From assembly GCF_001949145.1 (NCBI RefSeq), contig NW_019091387.1, positions 1,867,059 to 1,903,600 on the forward strand: a stretch of DNA of 36,542 bases, read 5' to 3'. The notes beneath the pieces are model-generated. The model was not told the DNA's origin. It made no database searches and saw only the letters and a program-made list of their open reading frames with translations. The position numbers and the translations under genes were made by a program. This DNA is from Acanthaster planci. Lineage: Eukaryota; Echinodermata; Asteroidea; Valvatida; Acanthasteridae. Shown here one piece after another: positions 11,173 to 23,300 of this stretch (positions are counted from its first letter, which is position 1; every line of letters starts with the position of its first letter).

Positions 11173-12976
11173 TCCCTCATTCATATCCCCTTTAAACATA
11201 TAGAAAGAATACTGGTATGCTCCAACCATACAAAAAAGTTCCCCTTTAAAATTTTACTTTTGGTAAATTCAAAAATGTCTCAACAAATATTTGTTCTGCT
11301 TGAGCTTTGATGTGCAAGTGAAATTTTGGGGGCTTCTGTGGAATGGGTGGTCAAGACACAATAAATTTTGGTAGCGTGATGTCGATATTATGAAGACATG
11401 GTAGTGTGACTTTGGGGAGGGAGGAGAGTTAAATGTCGCTAAAACTAGGTAATGTTAGTAATCTTGAAGGCATCGAAACTTGAAGGTAACATCACCATGT
11501 CAACACTTGATTTTTTCCCCATTAACTTTTTGTTTTACTCCCAAAATAGACACTGATCTTTATCAGATGGATCCAAACATCACACCGCAAATAACAAATG
11601 CCATCATGTGACATTATTATTATACATGTTTTACTATACGTGTATCTATGGAATAGTCTACCGAATAGTAAGTAGCAGTCACAGAACCAGGCAGATGCTG
11701 GAATTTGCAAAACCACTTGTACAAGTAACCCCTATATCCTGTAGTCTGCTGAGTCCACTAGTTACCACTTATCTTATACACCTTCACTGAAAAGGGATGT
11801 GCGACTGCCTGACCATGACTTTGCATGCATGCAGCAGTATGTACATGTACATGTACGCAAACAAAATCCATCAGACACATTACAAAGCACATTAGTAAGG
11901 ACTGGCATGAATACACAGTGACACCTGTGAGTTGGACGGTTTGGAACTTTGTCAATATTTTGTACCATTTAATTATATACATATACAGTTCCCAGCCAAT
12001 CAATGGAACATGTACATGTATACATGCAACCTGTGCATATTATCAAGATTCAGCGCCCAGTTTGTGCATGGATATACTTATTTCATAATTTCAAAAACCT
12101 TACATTTGCTAAATGAGTCTCATTTTGTAGGGTTCTTGCAACATTTCATATTTATTTCTGAATAAACAGTTCTCTAGATGTTTATTTCTGAAAATTAATT
12201 TCAACCTAAAAAGATACTCATTTTATAAACACAGTGCCATTAACCACAGGACATGATTACTTCATTTTGCAGATGTATGAAACTTTTTTATACACTGGCT
12301 GAAAATATCATCCCAGAAAAATCTGACCTTCAGTTGAACCACATGAATTCCTGTCCATTGATGTTTACAGTTGATTTTTTTTCATTTGTGGAGGTCAAGT
12401 AAGTATATGTAGGTATTACAACCCATGCACACAGCACATTCATTTATTTAATTAAGACAGTGGTAAAAGGTACACGTTATGACAGGAAATGCATGCCCAG
12501 TTATTTCAACCTCTTCTGTTTCCTACATCATTCTATTTAATAGACTGAACCATCAACTTATCAACAACTATAAATTGTGGGCTAAGAAGAGACTTACTTT
12601 TTTTAACCACAAATTTCATTGGATGACTGTCCTACAGTATCCATGAAATTTATTTAGTGATGACAGGAGTCTGAATTTACTGATGCAACTTTACCAAATC
12701 CAAAGATGAATTTAATTGTAAAAAGTTTCAAAGAAAAAACATCATACTCCAAATACCTCATCCCCCAAAGGTACCTCAAACCCTTTTGTGTTTAAAGCTC
12801 TCATATCATCTTGAGTTTTCCAACTGTTTTCCCTCAAGATGTAATATCTCACAAGAAAATGATTGCCTTTATACCCTAGTGTATTTAGGAATAATTTAAA
12901 AATGATTTGGTGGACATATGCGTTTCTTTTTTATGAGAACATTTGTAAAACAAACTGCTTGCTGACTACAGTGACC
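11173..12976. other. Non-coding stretch
   Basis: No gene recognised. It includes a triple ACATGTAC run at about 11841-11855 and another at about 12008-12020. Short frames of 60-87 codons on both strands (11522-12165) overlap each other and carry Cys/His/Tyr-rich strings produced by the ACATGTA motif. Confidence 0.45.
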
Positions 12977-13232
12977 TAAAATACAAATGCCTGACATTTC
13001 GATCCCAGCAGAATCTTTCTCAAAAGTAAAATGACAGGTAGACAGGAACAAACAAGCAAATAGGGAATCAACCATGCCTTTACCCCTTGCCCCTATATCA
13101 AACCTCCAGCTGTCTTGACCTTTCCTTTTGTCCTCCTGCATTCGTCCATGCTAGGTTGATTCCCTGTCTGCTTGTCATTTTGCCTTAAGAAAGATTCTAC
13201 TAGGATCGGAACGTCAGGCCCGCCATATTTTG
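12977..13232. mobile_element. Foldback element with long inverted arms
   Basis: The left arm (12977-13073) and right arm (13154-13232) are inverted copies. Both contain GCCTGACRTTYCGATCCYAG, then AGAATCTTTCTYAA, then AAAATGACARGYAGACAGG and GGGAATCAACC. The left arm has an extra insertion of about 15-20 bp (near 13048-13062). The outermost AAAATA / TATTTT also pair. About 80 bp of spacer separate the arms, so the whole could fold into one long hairpin. There is no coding capacity. The arrangement fits a foldback MITE. I could not define a target-site duplication. Confidence 0.75.
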
Positions 13233-14006
13233 TGATTCCTTTTGATAAGATTTTTTTACCTGGGGTCTTCTGAGGGGAAATGTGTTTTGAGAAAATCAAA
13301 TGGTTCACATGAATGTTTTCATTTGGCTTCCATTTTTTTTACATTTAAAGTAATATCTAAAAGCTGAAAAATTAAGAGTAAATTCTGATTGCTTCATTTT
13401 TTTTCTTCTTTTAACACGGGAATTCACAAAAGAGTAAAGTTGTCCCCGCACACTCGTGCCTGTCCACACTCACAAAAAAGCTCAACAGTTTGGATAAGGC
13501 ACAAGTATCCTTTTGGCAATGCATGCAATGCACCTAACTTTTCTTAAACGTTTCATCACCTTTTAAACTAAGCTGTCAAAGCAGGCTTTCTTGGATAAAG
13601 TTATAAATCAAAGTGTATGTTAATTTGAACTGTCCCCAAAACTGACAGACTCCAGCTTTGGCAAGGCTGCCCTTAATGAAAAAAAAAGAGTAAAATCACA
13701 TGCTACCCAGATTCCAATTTATGGTTTTTTTTATCACTAAGTGGTCCAAGACACCACCTTTAGAATTCTGTTCACCTTTCCCTTTCCTAAATCTCCTAGC
13801 AACTATGTACAAGGGACCCATGTACATGTACATCTATGCAATTACTATACATGAAATATAATCTTCATATGTAAGGCCCCCCCAAAAAATAGCCAGTATC
13901 TGGTCATTTTGTCGATTTGAACATGCAAGTCAATTTTTTTTTTCATTTTTTCTCTAAAATGTTAAAAACAGTGCCCTCTATTTCCGCACTGCCTGAATAT
14001 TCACGA

Positions 14007-14071
14007 GTAGACTGATTCCTGGCCACAAGTCCATAAGTCGGAAGGGTAATTTGTTCAAGGAACCAGTCTAC
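14007..14071. repeat. Short inverted repeat
   Basis: GTAGACTGATTCCT (14007-14020) pairs with AGGAACCAGTCTAC (14058-14071) with one mismatch over 14 bp, leaving a 37-base loop. It could be the ends of a very small MITE or simply a stem-loop. No further evidence separates these. Confidence 0.5.
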
Positions 14072-17000
14072 GGTAATTTGTGGGTAGCTTGTACCCAGTG
14101 ATAGATCCGTCATGACTGCGTTATATTGATGTCGAACACAAACAGTAGCCCATGGGTAGGTTACAAAGTTGCAGCCAGCTGATCAGCAACAATGGCGGCA
14201 TGATGTGAGACGTGCTACTACCAGCCTTTGCTCTTCGATTAAATATGCCACTCATGTCCGTGTCCATTGCCAGTCTTAAAAAGGCCAACCCGTCCCTCCA
14301 AAAAAAATAATAAATATAACAAAACAAAAAAACAAAAAACGCATTGCCGCATCAATTCTGGAACTTTGGTCTGACCAGAGACCGAGTTGTTTTTTGTTTG
14401 GCCTAATGTATTATTTATCACCTTTTTGTTCAATGCGCTAAGAATCAACACATTATCATGGTCAGAGAACTGCAAGAATAAAGTAGTCAAAGGCGAAGAA
14501 AAAAAAAAACAACCAGCAGTGGCAGAATGATGAAATCTGACAGGGTGGCAGATGATTCATGGATCCATGAGAGGTAGTAGTATGCACCCAGCAAGCTACG
14601 AAGTCCTGCCCATAAGTTGTAAATAATCCCTCCATCCTTTAAGGGGATCACACCAATATGATCAAGAGTTGATTCATTGGAAGCCCTACTTGTACATTTA
14701 TTTGGATACCTCATACACTGTATGGAGGCTTGATATTCGTTCTAGTGTGTGATGTCATCCTTTTGAAAAACTCACACTGCAGCATTTATGAAAAAATACA
14801 TTATTCTTCATTTTCATGATTAAATTTTTCCTTTTCAAATAGACTCCTAAATTTGAATATAGAGTATGAAGAAAACACAAGTTAAATTAAAAGTTTTAAT
14901 AAATAACATTTTGGGAATAATCTGAAGAAAACAACATTGAAAAAAATTGGAGCTTCAACTTAAGTGTTTGATTATTTTAGACATGATTAATTCTTATTCT
15001 CTTCTGTATCAATTAAACACTATTCAAAAATTAATGTGTGAGGGGTCATCCAATAGAACACTGCACGAATGTTAAAATGCTTCTTCAAACAAAAGCATCA
15101 TTTTCGATCTTGTCTGAATTCAATCTTGCTTAATGCTCAGCCTCTTGAGTAACACCTCTCCAGAGTGTAGCACATGTGAAAAAAAATTCAATGTACACGA
15201 ACTTTATGAATCCATCCACCTAGAGCTTTCTAGATTTCACTTAAGCTTGATAAACACTATAAATTATTTCTTTCTGTCTTCTTGATGCATGTTTATATCT
15301 TTTCAGATTTGTTTTCTTGGTAATGGTTTAACTCTTCTTGCACCACCACCAAAAAGTGTGAAGACCCTAGGAATGTTGCACAACCCACACCCCTTGACCT
15401 TATCCAAATATTCCCCAGCCATATTGGAAAGTCTGACCAGTATGGGTAATGCAGTCTCTTCATAAATGAATTGACACATAAACAAAATGGGTCAATCAGA
15501 GAGAAAACACACTCTCATGATAGAATATGCCCACTTCATTTATGCTGGCCTAGTGTAGATGGTAGGATATTTCACATATACAGAACAGAAGGAGCCGAGA
15601 GGTTCTCTCTGGAGACAGCAGCAGCACATATGGTGGTTGATGCCACTCACACCATATTATGGGCAAACTGTTTTGTTAAAAGGTTTCTTTACAGCTGCAT
15701 CTAGACGCTATAAAAACAAACACTGAGTTGTGTTGCCAAGAGAGGGGATGATTAAAGATGCAAGTTGCTTAGATCAAGCCGATTAAGAAAGCTATATTTG
15801 GTAAACCACATACACCTCAGCCTTATTTCCCACTTCCCAACAGGTTTGGTGGTTTAACTTGTGTAAATATTTCCAAAGGCCAACAAAATTAATCCCCGGT
15901 TATTAAAACTCTGTGCACTGTCTTTGTGTCTAAAGTAGATATCATAATAAATTAAACTTCCACTCTATAACAGGGAGAAACAAGTGACGATAGACTCAAA
16001 AGAATCAGCTTTTAATCTAGGTCAGAGCATACAACTTTCATAGAATGAGTGTTTGGTGCTGAACGTAAATACCAATTAAATATTAATAAATGAACAATGA
16101 AGAGAAGCCAAGCATACATGTACATGTATATTGGGCTGCCACAGGGAACCCTTACTCACATCCATGCAATGCTTATTCAGTTGCTTCCCGCACAGACTGT
16201 GACTCACAACAAAAGGGTTGATGTATTCAAATCACAAAATTAAAGATTCTGAATAAGAAAAAACTAAGAGGAATGGACAAAATCAAATGCAGAAAAGAAA
16301 TTGTTCTCACCAAATCAGAAACAATTTCCGTCAAATACTAAGCCTACATGTAGTTTACTTGAAACCACCCTTAAGACTAACCATGTACTTTACTGATTTG
16401 GTTTGGTTATGAAAATGTCACATTCCAGCCAATTTGGCTGCTTGAAATTACACAAATTGATCACTCTATGCACTTTCCACTTTCCCTTCTTGCCTGGCAC
16501 TCTCTACAAATACTATAGAAGTGACATGGACAGCCAAGTGTAACTGGTCCCTACCCCACAGTGAGTATACAGGCAGAGTGGTGCCGGAACAGCAGGTACA
16601 TGTAAAGTGCTCTCAACAACTGTCTTCTCCAATCCAGACCCAACTTGTACATGTACACCAGACAAAATGTACTGCATCTGTATTCCCTGCATACCATGGC
16701 TGCCTACAATAAAGTAAGACTTTGAAACCTGAAACTGTGTACATGTACAAGCCACAAAAAAGTCAGACTGCCAATCCTTTCACATCATCTGCTATGTCAC
16801 CCTTCAAAAAAACTGCATGATTCAAGGCCAATCCTGCCTAGCCCTTTTTCCCAACTGACCACAGTGCCCAAGCATTCACTGGGTCATCTTTTATCCATAT
16901 TTGCAATAAAAAAAGCCCTGATGAAGCGTCATCAGAAGGTCTGTAAAGGCATACTGGAATAGAATGATTTTCCACATGCCTTAACGGTGTACCATTCATG

Positions 17001-17481
17001 TACATTCACATACACAAGCTAACAACACGCGCGAGGTTTTGTTTAGAATGAATCATGCTCGGCATGCACAGTACTGGTTCACACTACACTGCCGAAAAGA
17101 TTACAGCAAGAGCCATAAAAGATGAACCGGGAGCCAGACTACAGCCCAAGAATTTGTAATACTTGACCAAACATTTGACACTGCGCATTGTCACATGCTT
17201 AAAAACACCAGCAACAATAGAAACTACCAACATTTTCAATGATGATTATGATCAAGTCATTCCCATTTTGGTCTCCCATTCTGCAGTAAGTATGCATATA
17301 CAGAAGTATTCAAATTTGTTGTAGCATTTTGCACAAGAGTGTCTTCAAAGCATGGCATGATTTACACAAATGGTAACTGGCACACATGGCCTTGCAGTCC
17401 ATACAAACTGAAATCACACTGTCTGGACCATGGAAGCCTTTTTCCCTGAGCAAGTATTTTTCTCCAGTTTCAGTCAGCATT

Positions 17482-17502
17482 GCTATCATTAATAATGATA
17501 GC
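17482..17502. repeat. Perfect 21-base palindrome
   Basis: GCTATCATTA and TAATGATAGC flank a single A: ten-base perfect arms. The centre contains overlapping TAAT/ATTA cores like those bound by homeodomain proteins. The site lies in probable intron about 550 bp downstream of the MICU-type exon. Function is unknown and may be nil. Confidence 0.6.
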
Positions 17503-18053
17503 ATGGCCTCTTTTCCTTAGGAAAAAAATACTGGTCTTGATATTCCTTTACTGTGGCTGAATTATATATATTATGTTCATGGGAAATTTTTCCCCTAAGT
17601 AAGGGAAATCATATTGAACCTCATCTGGTTATTTTGGATAGATGTGTGAAAGTAAAATGCATGGGTTTACGGAAGTGGACACATTTTCCAAAGCTTTGCT
17701 TGCCTCATTTCTGCCTGTCTTACCACAACCAGCTAGTCATTCCATACTATGACCCTTAGTATGAATTTTGTGTATCAAATGCATATGTAATTTTGCATGC
17801 AATAAAGTAATGACACAAGTGTCTCTGTTTTTTCCCTTGTTCTCTCTGATTCAAATATGTAAAACAACGTCAAAAGCAGGTATCTGCTTGAGCACAATGT
17901 ATCCATGAATGACTAAACAGAATTTCCACTTGTTCAGAGTAACACCCCAAGTGGCAATGACAATGCAGTCTGAAGCATCTAGCAAAGTTGGGTACTTTTA
18001 TCTGAACAAGCAGCTGAGGATAAAGACAAAAAGAATATTTAATTAAAACTTAC

Positions 18054-18189
18054 GTCGAGGATTTTCTTCTGTGACAGACTCTAAAAAATCTTGCATTGTC
18101 ATGTAGATCTGGCCATTGTATTCACAGGAGGCAAAGGCCCTGAATCGCTCCTCCTTGTCTGAAATGGGATAGTTTGAATAGTCATCAGC
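18054..18189 (-). CDS. Internal exon of a MICU2/MICU3-like mitochondrial calcium uptake protein
   Basis: Minus-strand exon of 136 bp with acceptor AATTCTACAG|GC and a perfect donor CGAC|GTAAGT. It encodes 45 codons plus one base, with no stop. The key part reads SDKEERFRAFASCEYNGQIY then MTMQDFLESVTEENPR. The pattern RFR.FAS.E..G...MT..DF..(S/A)VT is characteristic of MICU3 and MICU2, the EF-hand regulators of the mitochondrial calcium uniporter in the intermembrane space, where it precedes the first EF-hand lobe. Spacing and length agree with the family. I prefer MICU3/2 over MICU1 because of the FAS.E..G signature. Neither the preceding exons (targeting sequence) nor the EF-hand exons could be found here, so introns must be large. 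Codon use is unremarkable and nothing suggests a pseudogene. Confidence 0.85.
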
Positions 18190-20111
18190 CTGTAGAATTG
18201 TATAAAAAGACATAAAAAAAGTGAAACCTCATTAAAACATCTTGCTTCTCAATAACTACAGCTTTTGCACCATCAACTGGGAGAAACAAATCCCACTTGT
18301 TAATTTACACTTTAAGTTGTGATGAAATAGGCATCTGTGCACAATCATTTATACAAGAAATAAGGAAAAGTAACCATCTTATTATAAGAGTACCATGTGA
18401 AGTACTACACACATACTCCCATAGTTCAACCACAAGCCCCTGCCATCCATCATTGAGTCTGTATGTACAATGTAGGTGCAAGAGAGGTTGACAGTTAGAC
18501 AAATCGCACATGCAAGGCAAGGTCATCAATTCCCACATTTTAAGAGACAGATGCCAAACCAAGTGTTACTTTCTGGTTAAACTGTATTATATGCTTGGCA
18601 TATTTCTGGAGAATGCATTCCAAGATATTTACTGCCACCCCGAGCCATCTTCCTTGAAAAAGTAAAGCTTGTTTGACAGTAACTTTGCTTTCAACTGTCA
18701 GGTGTACCAATGGATTCTACATCAGTTTTCTTGGAGAAAAGATTCATGCAGACAATAAACAGCACACCAACACTTTGCAAGTGTCAACATAGTGGGTTTG
18801 CAGGTCAAGGATAGCAACTGCAAAAAGGTTTTGATGTTTGCATTACTTGGAATGAGTATTTCCATGGCAATGGGAATGGAGTGGTGGAGCAAATTCCAAC
18901 ATTTAATTAGAAGTAGGCCAAACAAAAGACCACAATAAATCTCTTTATGGACTTTGCATCCCAACAAATGTAAAATTTGCAAATTTTGCATTATGCACTC
19001 TATTCCTTAGCAGGCAAGCCTTCCATCTTCTTGATCTGCTATACACAAAGACACATTTTGTTCAAACAGAGCTATTAAATGCACATGTAGTTTCCTTGCC
19101 ACATGTGAGTTCTTTTGTACAGTGTAAATTATTTAATTTGGCATGGTTTGGTGAACATAGCAGTACTTAATCCCCAAATGTTTGCAATTACTTTTATACA
19201 TTTGATAATATTGTAAAGTAGTTTGTTTACATGTGTATTTGATTAGCTTCCACAAGTTGACTCGGGTTCAATCTCACTCAATGATCTACCTTGCTTGACA
19301 GAGCACACACGGCCACCTTCCTGAGTTGCCCATGTAAGCTGATCAAACCATGGAGGAAAGAAAATACAACACACAATCTATCTTGAGATTTTTTCTTAAA
19401 GAGTTGAAAGTGTCTTAAAACCAAATCAACCCATGACAATTACAGCTGGCAGATTTTTGTGACACCTCAGGGCCGCATCTGATTAGTGTTACCGGCAGCT
19501 ACTTCATTTGTTGTTGCTAATACTGGGTGCAAAAATCGCACAAAACAATCAGCTATTTACTGGTATGTACTTTTGACCCAAAAGTAATACACAGCACTCT
19601 TGTAAATGATTATATCAACTTGTTGTTGTTTACTACATGTACACGTATCAGGTTACTCTTGCTGTTCCGGGGTAATGTCAACGCACCAACAAAAAAGTAT
19701 TACAAGATTCAACCATTTTAACCTACAAAAAGCCCTAGTACCTCTATCTATTTATCCATTTGAACCCATTCATAAATACCTCTGACAGTCTTCCTATTCA
19801 ACAACATGCAGCTTGACTGTGTATTAACATTTAATAATGCCTGCTGAGAAGTGATAATGCCCACTGCGTTAATCATGCACTGGTACCTGGATAAGAGATA
19901 GTTTAATCGATTCTGATTGGTTAAGAGTATGTATGCACGCAGCTCGCCACGCATGCACCAAGTCCATATAAGGAAATTCTTTTGGACAACTATAAAATAA
20001 AATGGACAGGGTTGTTCGGGGAAATGAAAGTAAATTCTAGAACAAAATTGTTGGAAATCCGTCTTATATTAACTTCTTTTGAATCTCTGACTAAAAAAGG
20101 GATTTGTGATT
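18190..20111. other. Non-coding stretch, likely intron upstream of the MICU-type exon
   Basis: Begins with the minus-strand acceptor of the exon at 18054-18189, so the adjoining part is intron. No upstream exon of that gene was recognised. The 60-90 codon frames have no family resemblance. Confidence 0.45.
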
Positions 20112-20266
20112 GGGAATGACTATGTGCTTGGCCGGTCTTAAACTAACATTTAACACCAGCTGAGGAGACTGAACATTGATAATGGCTTGCCTGCAACTTG
20201 GGCATTAGTCACGCCCATTCTCCTTAGTCGGTCTTAAATGGACCAGCCAAGCACATTTTTATTCCC
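20112..20266. mobile_element. 155-bp inverted-repeat MITE
   Basis: The left end GGGAATGACTATGTGCTTGG continues CCGGTC. The right end, reverse-complemented, reads GGGAATAAAAATGTGCTTGG and continues CTGGTC. The terminal inverted repeats are therefore about 26 bp, with ATGTGCTTGGCYGGTC the best-conserved part. Inner motifs GGTCTTAAA recur near both ends. No ORF. The target duplication is not obvious, and the GGGAAT/ATTCCC ends may be part of the TIR. Fits a small non-autonomous DNA transposon. Confidence 0.68.
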
Positions 20267-20284
20267 TTACTATATCCCTAGTTC

Positions 20285-20395
20285 CCTAATTCCTGCCGTG
20301 GGGATTAATGTAATATTGTATGTATCCTCTTGTAAGCAGAAAATTTAGTTCGGCCTTTTTGCCTGATTCTTATATGTTAAAAAAAAAACAAAGTC
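20285..20395 (+). mobile_element. Possible LINE 3' tail with oligo(A)
   Basis: GGGGATTAATGTAATATTG, a T-rich stretch, a small GGCCTTTTTGCC hairpin and a terminal run of nine or more A resemble the untranslated end of a non-LTR retrotransposon. There is no RT sequence. Weak call. Confidence 0.3.
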
Positions 20396-23300
20396 AACTC
20401 TGTGCCAACTAGTCCAATGACCAGTAGGTCACTGATACATAATTCAGGCACGACATATACTTGGGAATTAGGCTAATCCATTAATAACTACTTTCCCTCT
20501 CCTCCCCCTCCCCCAAGCGGAAGCAACATATGTACCACAACCCCTAAGACTTCAAAGGGCTTAACCACACCAGAGCCCCTAGGATGTGACCACACTATGA
20601 AAGTACAGTCAAGTCACCATCTTGCTCTTGTGTTAGTATTCTAATAGTTCCATGTACATGTATGGTTCCATGCACAATGAATTGCAAACAAGACCACAGG
20701 CAAAACTAAAAAAGGGTCTGAGCTGGTATTATTTTGATAATACTGGTACCTGTGTGCTGAATAATCAGCCCCACGACATTCACACTCTTAGTCACTAGCT
20801 GTCATGATTGTCACCCTCCCTATCACTGACAATTGAGACATTAGCATCCTAGGGTGAAGTCATTCTGATAGCTGGTGGGTCAAAGGCAAAGCCCTGGAGA
20901 TAACTCGGCCAGGTAGAGGGACCGCCAACAGGGCTCACATGAATATCAGAGCAGGGAGCATGCTGCATTTGGTTTAGAACAAAAATACTCAGCCTGTTCC
21001 CCAAAGGGTCTTACATGTATGGCAGGTTACTTGTCCACATATTTGAGCTTGTCTATTATGGAGTTTACTTAAGGCTGGACATTATAAAGTACATACCGAC
21101 TGACCAAGGCTTTATAATGCCTTTTCGCATACTTTTAGTTACTGAAGTTCATATTCATGACTTAGTCTGTTAATCAGGCTTTATTATTGAGTGACTTCAT
21201 CCACTGCATTTACTGCATTACCAGTAGTATGTGGTACAAGACACTTCATGCTGCAATGCACATGCGGTCCCAGGCTTCCCTGGAGGCAAATTATCGGCAT
21301 GCTCAGAAATTACTCCTGGAAAATGATTCTTGGATTACTTGCCATGTCCCATCAACGTAATCCCACCCTGATACAAGCTCTAGCTGTGCCTGTGTCGCCT
21401 GCCCCATTTGAGCACCACCAGGCTCTCTTCAAAGATAATAGAGTTGTTCTTTGATGAACTTGTACTTCATAAACCAGAAGCCTGGCTGGCCTCTGGCCTT
21501 TGTGTGAGCAGACACACAGCAGTTGGTTTGGATCTAAGATTTCATTCCTGGTTTTTTAGCCAGCTGAGATGCAAGATGATTCTAAATATCATGACAAAAC
21601 AGTTGCCAAGGGTTACTGATTGGACTCCAATTAACTGTCCATAAAACCTCTATGAATATAAACATGTCTCAAACAATAATTCTATGGCTTTTTAGGATGA
21701 AATTTTTGAAATGTTTTGATAAAACTGAACTACTGTAAGACTCATCCAATCAAGACATTGGGGGAAAAGCAGTCATATCCCTGTTGTTAAGTTACTGTAC
21801 CAAGCCTCAATGTAAAAAACAAGTGAGGAAAGGCTCAATTTAATTCCATGAAAACAGCTCCACATTGTGAAACACACTTGGGTACTGATACACTGAAACA
21901 GGGCTTGCAAAGTCACTCTCTCCAATGCATCATCACAAAAGCATACTTTAGGGACCATCAGAAATGGTGGGGATGTGGGATGGCCTGGAAAAACTGAGTG
22001 GAGTACTGGTGTATCACCAATTCGTCCAATTATTTCAAAAACATGTGTACATGTATGTGTGTATATGCAAGCCTGTTGATGTGAAATGGACATTGCTTAC
22101 AGTGTGTGGGATAAAATAACCACACACTAAGTTTTGATTTTAACCACCCAGCATTTCTAAGCCACATACATATCCCTTATGCATACCATTTCTAATGGTC
22201 CCTATTAATTGAAACGTACATGCACATGTACCATTTCTTGATCTTAAAATTCTCTGAGGTATTCTAAATATCTTCTGCAGCATGGCCAAAGTGTTGTAAG
22301 GTCCATTCCAATGCAATGGTTGATGGGCATGGGAATTTATGCAGCCCCATGCACTATATCAAAGCAAACTTTAGACTACTGCAATAATCTTGGTGGGAAA
22401 CATGCTCACCTTGGTTTGATGGTCGCTGTTTATTAAAGGTAGAACACACCTTAAGTCTAATCTCAAAACGGTACTGCCAAATAGTCTTTAAATACACATA
22501 TCTTAGTTGTGAGTAACTAAATACCGGTATCAGACAATCTAGGAAATCTTTCTGCCAAAAATGCTGGTACATGTATATTCAAGACAACAGAAAATCTGTA
22601 TTTTTTTGCAATGACCGTCCATTTTGTCAATCATTGGTACATACAATTTTTTTCAGTATCATAACCTTTTTGAGCACAACAAAAATTTCATTTTCACATA
22701 GCACAATGCCTCATTCAGTTCATTGCAACGGCTACATGCAGTGGACACTATAACTCATGTGTGCGTATGGTGTGTGGAGCTGTTTAGAGCAGTCTACATG
22801 AATGTTAACAATAAAACTATCAACACCAGTGCTGAGAGTTGAGTCGACAGCCTTCAAGGTCAAGGCCCAGTCTTGAGTCTCCCAGGTGAAGGCCAAGATG
22901 GAGTCATGATCAGTGCCTTTCAAGGCTGAAGTCACAGTGTCTAAGGACAAAGCAAGTTATGATACAGACATGTATACAAATAAAAAACATACATAACTTC
23001 ATTCTTGCTCATACTTTACAGGTAGTTACCATTGAATAATACAAGTTGTCAATTAAGAAATTAATTGGGATGTGTACTGATGGAGTGTGAACGGTTGACC
23101 AATGATTGTGCATGTCATCACAACAGCAGTCACTTTACTGCACAATGAAGTGATATTCATTCAACAAATCTTCAGTATTTCATTGTTAAAGGAAACGACA
23201 AATTTGCCAACCATAATTCAAAGCCATGAAAAAAAGGACAATATTTTGGGCAAAAAGCACCTGTCCATCTTTGAAATACAGATTAACTTTGCCTCACATG

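Larger units (their letters stand above)
13233..18053. other. Non-coding stretch, likely intron of the MICU-type gene
   Basis: No exon recognised over almost 5 kb. It lies directly downstream (in transcript sense) of the donor of the minus-strand exon at 18054-18189, so at least its right part should be intron. Scattered structure includes the hairpin at 14007-14071, the palindrome at 17482-17502 and frequent ACATGTA motifs (13821, 16120, 16645, 16740). None of the short frames resembles the EF-hand segments that follow this exon in MICU proteins. Confidence 0.45.

Noticed and set aside
19255-19285. GGGTTCAATCTC resembling a tRNA T-loop
   Set aside because: No matching acceptor, D or anticodon stems around it.
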